A stretch of DNA of 64,000 bases. It comes from Acidobacteriota bacterium (GTDB lineage Bacteria; Acidobacteriota; Terriglobia; Terriglobales; Acidobacteriaceae). Positions within the stretch are counted from its first letter, which is position 1, and each line of letters starts with the position of its first letter. This document shows positions 59,959-64,000 of the stretch, piece by piece. The translations under genes and the position numbers were made by a program. The stretch covers positions 1 to 64,000 of the forward strand of contig JAJYSV010000005.1 of the NCBI GenBank assembly GCA_021793405.1, given 5' to 3'. The notes under the pieces were generated by a model. The model made no database searches, was not told the DNA's origin, and saw only the letters and a program-made list of their open reading frames with translations.

Positions 59959-62001
59959 CTATTCAGCAGGGTCAGGAAGCGCTTCGGCTGCCAACGTTTT
60001 CGTGATACGAACACCGCTCATGCCTTGAACGTATTCGGCGACGCCCCGATAGAGCGCCTCTGCCAGCCGCTCGCGATACGCCGGGTGGGAGAGTTCCATG
60101 GCGGAGTCCGGATTCGTCAGGAACGAAATTTCCGCCAGAATCGAAGGCATCTGCGCCCCAATCAATACGACAAAAGGGGCTTGCTTGACGCCGCGATTTC
60201 TCAGTCCGGGATTGCCCGACGACAATCCATCGTAGAGTTCCTGTTGCACGTCGTCTGCAAACTCGCGCGACTCGTCAATCTTGTCGCTGAGTGCAATCTT
60301 GCGCACCAGGTCGGAAAGCTCATACACCGAACGATTCGAGTCGGCATTTTCCCGCGACGCCACCGACATCGCATCCGGCGACGAGGTGAAATTCAAAAAA
60401 TACGTTTCGATGCCGCGAACCTGCGGGTCGGAACTGGAGTTGGCATGGATCGATAGAAACAGATCGGCGTGGGCCTGATTTGCGATTGCCGTGCGCTCTT
60501 CCAGCGGAACATATTTGTCCGTGCGACGTGTGTAGATGACCTCCGCGCCCAATCGTTGCTGCAACAGACGGCCCAGGCGTAATGCCACACCGAGAGCAAC
60601 GTCTTTCTCTTCGATGCCATCCGGTCCAATTGTGCCGGAATCATGGCCGCCATGCCCGGCGTCAATGACGATGCGGCGAATGCGCAACCCCAGAACCCGC
60701 GTCATGGAATGCTGGCTGTTCGGGGCTGGCTCCGCGGAGAATGGGGGCGGGGGCAATGGTTCGGCAAGAGATGGTGCCGTATCATCCCCACCATTCATGC
60801 CTCTCACAGCATGCACGCTCGCGGCAAGTTTGGGCGGCGGCGTTGCCTGCGCTGGCGCTACAGCTGAAATTTGCGGCGTCGCGCCCACGCGAGTTTGTGC
60901 GAAGTTCGTGACTGCCGCTGGACGCAGATCCAGAATCAACCGTGCCGGATTGGACAAGACAAACGAAGAAAAATCTACGGCGCGATTCAGCTGCACCACC
61001 AGGGCCGCTTGGTTGCTGGTCAACATACTGACACGCATGGATCGAAGATTGGCGTCATGCGCCGCGATCGTGTGATCGAGCAGCGTCGCGGCAGAACGTG
61101 CGCCAAAGAAAACCACCGAAATCTGTCTGCCATTCTGCTCCGAATAAATGTGGTAGGGGACCGCATCGCCCAGGTCGACGGCAAGACGAGTGGTGCCGCT
61201 CTCCGCCCAATATCGGACATCCAGCAAAGTAGTTGCCGAGGGCAACGACTTTGGAGAAGTAGTTGCCCTCGGCAACCAATTATTTTGCCTCACATCTGGT
61301 GCAGCGGCAAGCCGATTTTCGTGGCTCGGATCACTCGACGGGACAGTGTTTTTTTCTCCGAGAGACGGCTTGTCTTTACGCAAAGCCTCCTTTGCGGGAA
61401 GCGGCGTCGTCGGCTGCGGCACCCGTGTTCGGACGTCTGCCACTTCCGCAAGTGCATTGCCATGCAGACCGGCCCGCGCCTGCTCCGCAAGCGGGTCCTG
61501 GGGATAGTGCAGGAGGAAGCTGCGATAGATTTTTCTGGCTACGGTTCGATCATGCAGATCGTGTTGCTCAATCTGGCCTTCTTCAAACAGCGCCCGCTGG
61601 CGCAAGGAACTGGTGGGATATTGATGCCGCAAAAATTCCCATTGTGCCACCGCATCATGGAAAAGTTTCGCGTCGCGGACGCAACGCCCCTCGCCGGCAA
61701 GCAGGTCAGCAACCGCGGCAATGCTGCGCGCGGCATCCGGCGATGCTGGATCGCCATGATAGACAGCTCGGTAGGCGTCGAGCGCATGTTCATACTGCGA
61801 ACGTGTTCGCTCGGCGTTTGGGATTGCTTCCAGATGACGTTGGATCGCGGTGGCGCGAGCGTAGTCGACCACGCTCTGGTGATGCGAGATGGCGGCCTGC
61901 ACTGGCGGCGGGCAAAGCAGGGATATTCCCAGGCCCAGCGACGCGAGGCAGGCGACCCCGCTAGACCGGGAAGGGAACCGATGGCAGAAAAGAAAAGGCA
62001 T
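59959..62001 (-). CDS. N-acetylmuramoyl-L-alanine amidase with TPR and AMIN domains
   Basis: About 680 residues. Signal peptide (MPFLFCHRFPS...PVQA), helical TPR-like part (residues 40-180), low-complexity linker with a 10-residue imperfect duplication, AMIN domain (about 262-345, DVRYWAESGTTRLAVDLG), Pro-rich linker, and Amidase_3 zinc domain (about 440-660: IVIDAGHGGHDSG, SIHANSS, ILAEISFLTN with the catalytic Glu). It cleaves the peptide side chain from muramic acid in peptidoglycan, as AmiC does at division. ATG 62001 is preferred; GTG 62025 is possible. Confidence 0.88.
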   Translation of the reverse strand: MPFLFCHRFPSRSSGVACLASLGLGISLLCPPPVQAAISHHQSVVDYARATAIQRHLEAIPNAERTRSQYEHALDAYRAVYHGDPASPDAARSIAAVADLLAGEGRCVRDAKLFHDAVAQWEFLRHQYPTSSLRQRALFEEGQIEQHDLHDRTVARKIYRSFLLHYPQDPLAEQARAGLHGNALAEVADVRTRVPQPTTPLPAKEALRKDKPSLGEKNTVPSSDPSHENRLAAAPDVRQNNWLPRATTSPKSLPSATTLLDVRYWAESGTTRLAVDLGDAVPYHIYSEQNGRQISVVFFGARSAATLLDHTIAAHDANLRSMRVSMLTSNQAALVVQLNRAVDFSSFVLSNPARLILDLRPAAVTNFAQTRVGATPQISAVAPAQATPPPKLAASVHAVRGMNGGDDTAPSLAEPLPPPPFSAEPAPNSQHSMTRVLGLRIRRIVIDAGHGGHDSGTIGPDGIEEKDVALGVALRLGRLLQQRLGAEVIYTRRTDKYVPLEERTAIANQAHADLFLSIHANSSSDPQVRGIETYFLNFTSSPDAMSVASRENADSNRSVYELSDLVRKIALSDKIDESREFADDVQQELYDGLSSGNPGLRNRGVKQAPFVVLIGAQMPSILAEISFLTNPDSAMELSHPAYRERLAEALYRGVAEYVQGMSGVRITKTLAAEALPDPAE
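61228..61276 (-). repeat. 30-bp imperfect tandem repeat with self-complementary cores inside the amidase gene
   Basis: AAGTAGTTGCC occurs at 61228-61238 and 61258-61268, exactly 30 bases apart. Each is part of a palindrome, GTTGCC-GAG-GGCAAC (61232-61246) and GTTGCC-CTC-GGCAAC (61262-61276), and the two 15-mers are reverse complements of each other. In the protein it encodes the repeat LPRATTSPKS / LPSATTLLDV. Confidence 0.6.
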
Positions 62002-62185
62002 GCGTCTCAAGAAGCAGACGAACACACCAGAGCGATTCCAGTATAAATTTTGAGCAACCGCACAGCAATCGGAATCGGTTGCGCAACTTGCCAGGACCTG
62101 GCGGATAGTCAAACGGCCCAGTTTGGGAATGTTCTCAACGCGAGCTCCTTTGCTTCGCCTAGGACAACAATGCCCGGATCTGGAA

Positions 62186-64000
62186 TCATCCCAGCATCGC
62201 CTGCACCACTTGCGGTGCGCTGCGGAGCGCCGCATCCAGCTGGCTGGCATCCTTGCCGCCGGCCTCGGCCATGTCAGGTCGTCCACCGCCGGAGCCGCCG
62301 ACCATCTGCGCCAGTTGCGCGACAATTTTGCCGGCCTGCACGCGGCTGGTCAGATCCTTCGTAACGCCAACAATCAGAGCCACTTTGCCGTCCTCTTGTA
62401 CTCCGCCCAGCACCACGATGCCGGAGCCTAATTTTCCGCGCAGGTTGTCCACCAGCGTGCGTACCTGTCCGCGATCGAGCGCGTCGACACGCTGTGCCAG
62501 CACTTTGACGCCGGAGACTTCGACCGCTTCCGCCGCCGCATTGCTCACCCGGCCGGCAGCCGATTTCATCCGCGTTTCGTCCAGTTCGCGACGCAGCCGC
62601 TTCAGTTCTTCTTCCTGCGCGGTCAATTTGTTCCGCAGCGCATCTGCGGGAGTGCGGTTGTCCGCTTTGCCTGCCACCTGTTCGGCCACCTTGGCCACGG
62701 CAAAGCCGCGGCGGAATTCCTCCAGCGCGCCGGTTCCCGTGACTGCTTCAATGCGGCGCACGCCGGAGGACACGCTATTTTCGCCCAGCAATTTCACCAG
62801 GCCGATTTCGCCGGTCGCCGCAGCGTGGGTACCGCCGCAAAGTTCGGTGGAGAAATCGCCGATCTTCACCACGCGCACCTTGTCGCCGTATTTTTCGCCG
62901 AACAGGGCCATGGCGTGATATTCATTCACCGCGACATCGATGGGGACATCCTCCAGCGTGACCACTTGCGTGTTGACGAGAACGTTTTTGTTGATCAGGT
63001 CTTCGATGTCCTGCAACTCTTCGTCGGCGACGGCGGTGAAGTGGGAAAAGTCGAAGCGAAGATGTTGCGGATCGTTCAGCGAGCCTGCCTGTTTCACGTG
63101 CGTGCCCAGGATTTCGCGCAGCGCCGCGTGCAGCAAGTGAGTCGCGGTGTGGTTGCGCACGGTGGCGGAGCGGAAGGCAGGATCGACGATGGTGTTGAGC
63201 TTGTCGCCGAGAGCGATGGTTTGCTTGGCGATGATTTTGTGCGCGAAGATACCCTGCACCGGCTTGGTACAGCCCAGCACATCGGCCACCACCACGTTGC
63301 CGTCTTCCGAATAGAGCCAGCCATGGTCGCCGACCTGACCGCCGGAGTCGGCATAGAAGCTAGTGTGATCGAGGACCACTTCCGCGCTCTCGCCCGCCTT
63401 CACTTCCTGCGTGCCGAGGCCGTCTTTCACCAGCGCCAGTACTTCGCAACCGGTGGAGATGAGCTGGCGGTAACCGTCGAAGATGGTCTTCGGCAACTCG
63501 CGATAGGCCGGGCTGGCCGTCGCTATCGATCCGCCTTTCCAGGACGCGCGAGCGCGAGCCTGTTCTTCCGCGCGGGCCCTTTCAAAACCTTCCATGTCGA
63601 AGGCGATGCCTGCGTCACGCGCTGCATCGACCATAAAGTCGAGCGGCAGTCCGTAGGTTTCGTACAGGTGGAAAGCAGTCTTACCTCGGAAAACACGTCC
63701 CGCTTCCAATTTTGGGCGAAGATCTTGCCAAAGGATTGGTCCAAGGGTCTTACCGTAGAACTGCGTGAACCAATCCAGTAGCTGTTCAAGTGACGGAGTT
63801 TCGTACTCAGCCATTTTGCTCTGAATGAACTTGCTAACGCCAGGCTTGTCCTTCTCGACTTCATGCAGCGCCTGAAGAATGCGTGATTGGCTTATGCGCT
63901 GTTCGATTTTTAATGCATCTTCCATTTCCGAGAGGGCAAGGGAAAGCACGCGTGCAAACTGCTGCTCTTCTGCCAGCACTACTTTCGACACGCGGTCTGC
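62186..64000 (-). CDS. alaS: alanyl-tRNA synthetase (5' end outside window)
   Basis: C-terminal 604 residues of a class II synthetase of about 880; the frame is open at base 64000. Visible are the end of the catalytic/tRNA domain (LYETYGLPLDF), the editing domain with HTATHLLHAAL and STELCGGTHAAATGEIG (zinc ligands His-His-Cys-His), a coiled coil and the C-Ala domain with GGSGGGRPDMAEAGGKD. The aminoacylation motifs lie outside. GTG 63991 is internal. 184 bases separate it from the amidase gene on the same strand. Confidence 0.95.
   Translation of the reverse strand, partial: ADRVSKVVLAEEQQFARVLSLALSEMEDALKIEQRISQSRILQALHEVEKDKPGVSKFIQSKMAEYETPSLEQLLDWFTQFYGKTLGPILWQDLRPKLEAGRVFRGKTAFHLYETYGLPLDFMVDAARDAGIAFDMEGFERARAEEQARARASWKGGSIATASPAYRELPKTIFDGYRQLISTGCEVLALVKDGLGTQEVKAGESAEVVLDHTSFYADSGGQVGDHGWLYSEDGNVVVADVLGCTKPVQGIFAHKIIAKQTIALGDKLNTIVDPAFRSATVRNHTATHLLHAALREILGTHVKQAGSLNDPQHLRFDFSHFTAVADEELQDIEDLINKNVLVNTQVVTLEDVPIDVAVNEYHAMALFGEKYGDKVRVVKIGDFSTELCGGTHAAATGEIGLVKLLGENSVSSGVRRIEAVTGTGALEEFRRGFAVAKVAEQVAGKADNRTPADALRNKLTAQEEELKRLRRELDETRMKSAAGRVSNAAAEAVEVSGVKVLAQRVDALDRGQVRTLVDNLRGKLGSGIVVLGGVQEDGKVALIVGVTKDLTSRVQAGKIVAQLAQMVGGSGGGRPDMAEAGGKDASQLDAALRSAPQVVQAMLG

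Noticed and set aside
60871-62046. 391-codon open frame on the plus strand opposite the amidase
   Set aside because: The amidase frame has a signal peptide, AMIN and Amidase_3 motifs; the antisense frame is rich in Arg, Cys and His without any pattern.
1-64000. tRNA genes, CRISPR arrays, prophage or insertion sequences
   Set aside because: No cloverleaf with a GGTTCGAxTCC-type T arm, no regularly spaced repeats, no transposase, integrase or phage structural gene was found by reading; a tRNAscan or IS search could still find a cryptic one.

Overview
The window is an ordinary-density bacterial chromosome segment of about 64 kb with high GC (judged by eye) and about 50 protein genes. It has no rRNA, no tRNA that I could see, no CRISPR array and no recognisable transposase. 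The gene content points to a Gram-negative member of the Acidobacteriota, probably order Terriglobales. This is an inference from the lipid A/Kdo genes (lpxK, waaA), a BamD-like protein, DUF6599 and DUF3108 proteins, an uncharacterised protein between coaX and the rRNA methyltransferase, and frequent GTG/TTG starts. No single marker proves it.

Layout. 1-8750: 3' part of serA, an FmdB zinc ribbon, a UvrC-like protein without a nuclease half, a GT39-like membrane protein, rpe, a bamD-like gene and a secreted esterase. 8847-16202: a tight run valS-nadC-birA-coaX-unknown-rlmD. 16336-19529: comEC and a DUF4260 protein. 19656-24574 (minus): waaA-lpxK-GT9-ICMT-like methyltransferase-DUF3108, with 4-base overlaps at two junctions, an envelope lipid operon. 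24750-31196: trmFO, then dgt, a large TPR protein and purH on the minus strand. 31420-34524: rhomboid protease, XRE regulator and a divergent TolC-family protein. 34570-40138: a small ORF coupled to zwf, then queA and polA. 40186-46538: glmM-xseA, DUF2905, a potassium-channel-like protein, a two-TM helical protein and a deoxyhypusine-synthase-like enzyme. 46657-50651: der and a DinG-type helicase plus a small membrane protein. 50793-53020: queD-queE-DUF2007-queC, the 7-deazaguanine (queuosine precursor) cluster, complemented by queA 14 kb away. 53310-56589: secreted TPR protein, then moeA-moaC. 56661-64000: mechanosensitive channel, SdpI-like protein, a gene-free AT-rich stretch, DUF6599, a cell-wall amidase and the 3' part of alaS.

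Most genes are housekeeping: tRNA charging and modification, cofactor synthesis, nucleotide metabolism, cell wall and outer membrane. I found no obvious defence island or mobile element. The points most worth a second look are the UvrC-like protein with a decayed GIY-YIG motif, a possible three-way-junction RNA between queE and the DUF2007 gene, a perfect inverted repeat before queD, a 45-residue ORF fused translationally to zwf, a channel with a TLGLGD filter, a bacterial deoxyhypusine-synthase homologue, and a probable leader peptide or frameshift before the rhomboid gene.
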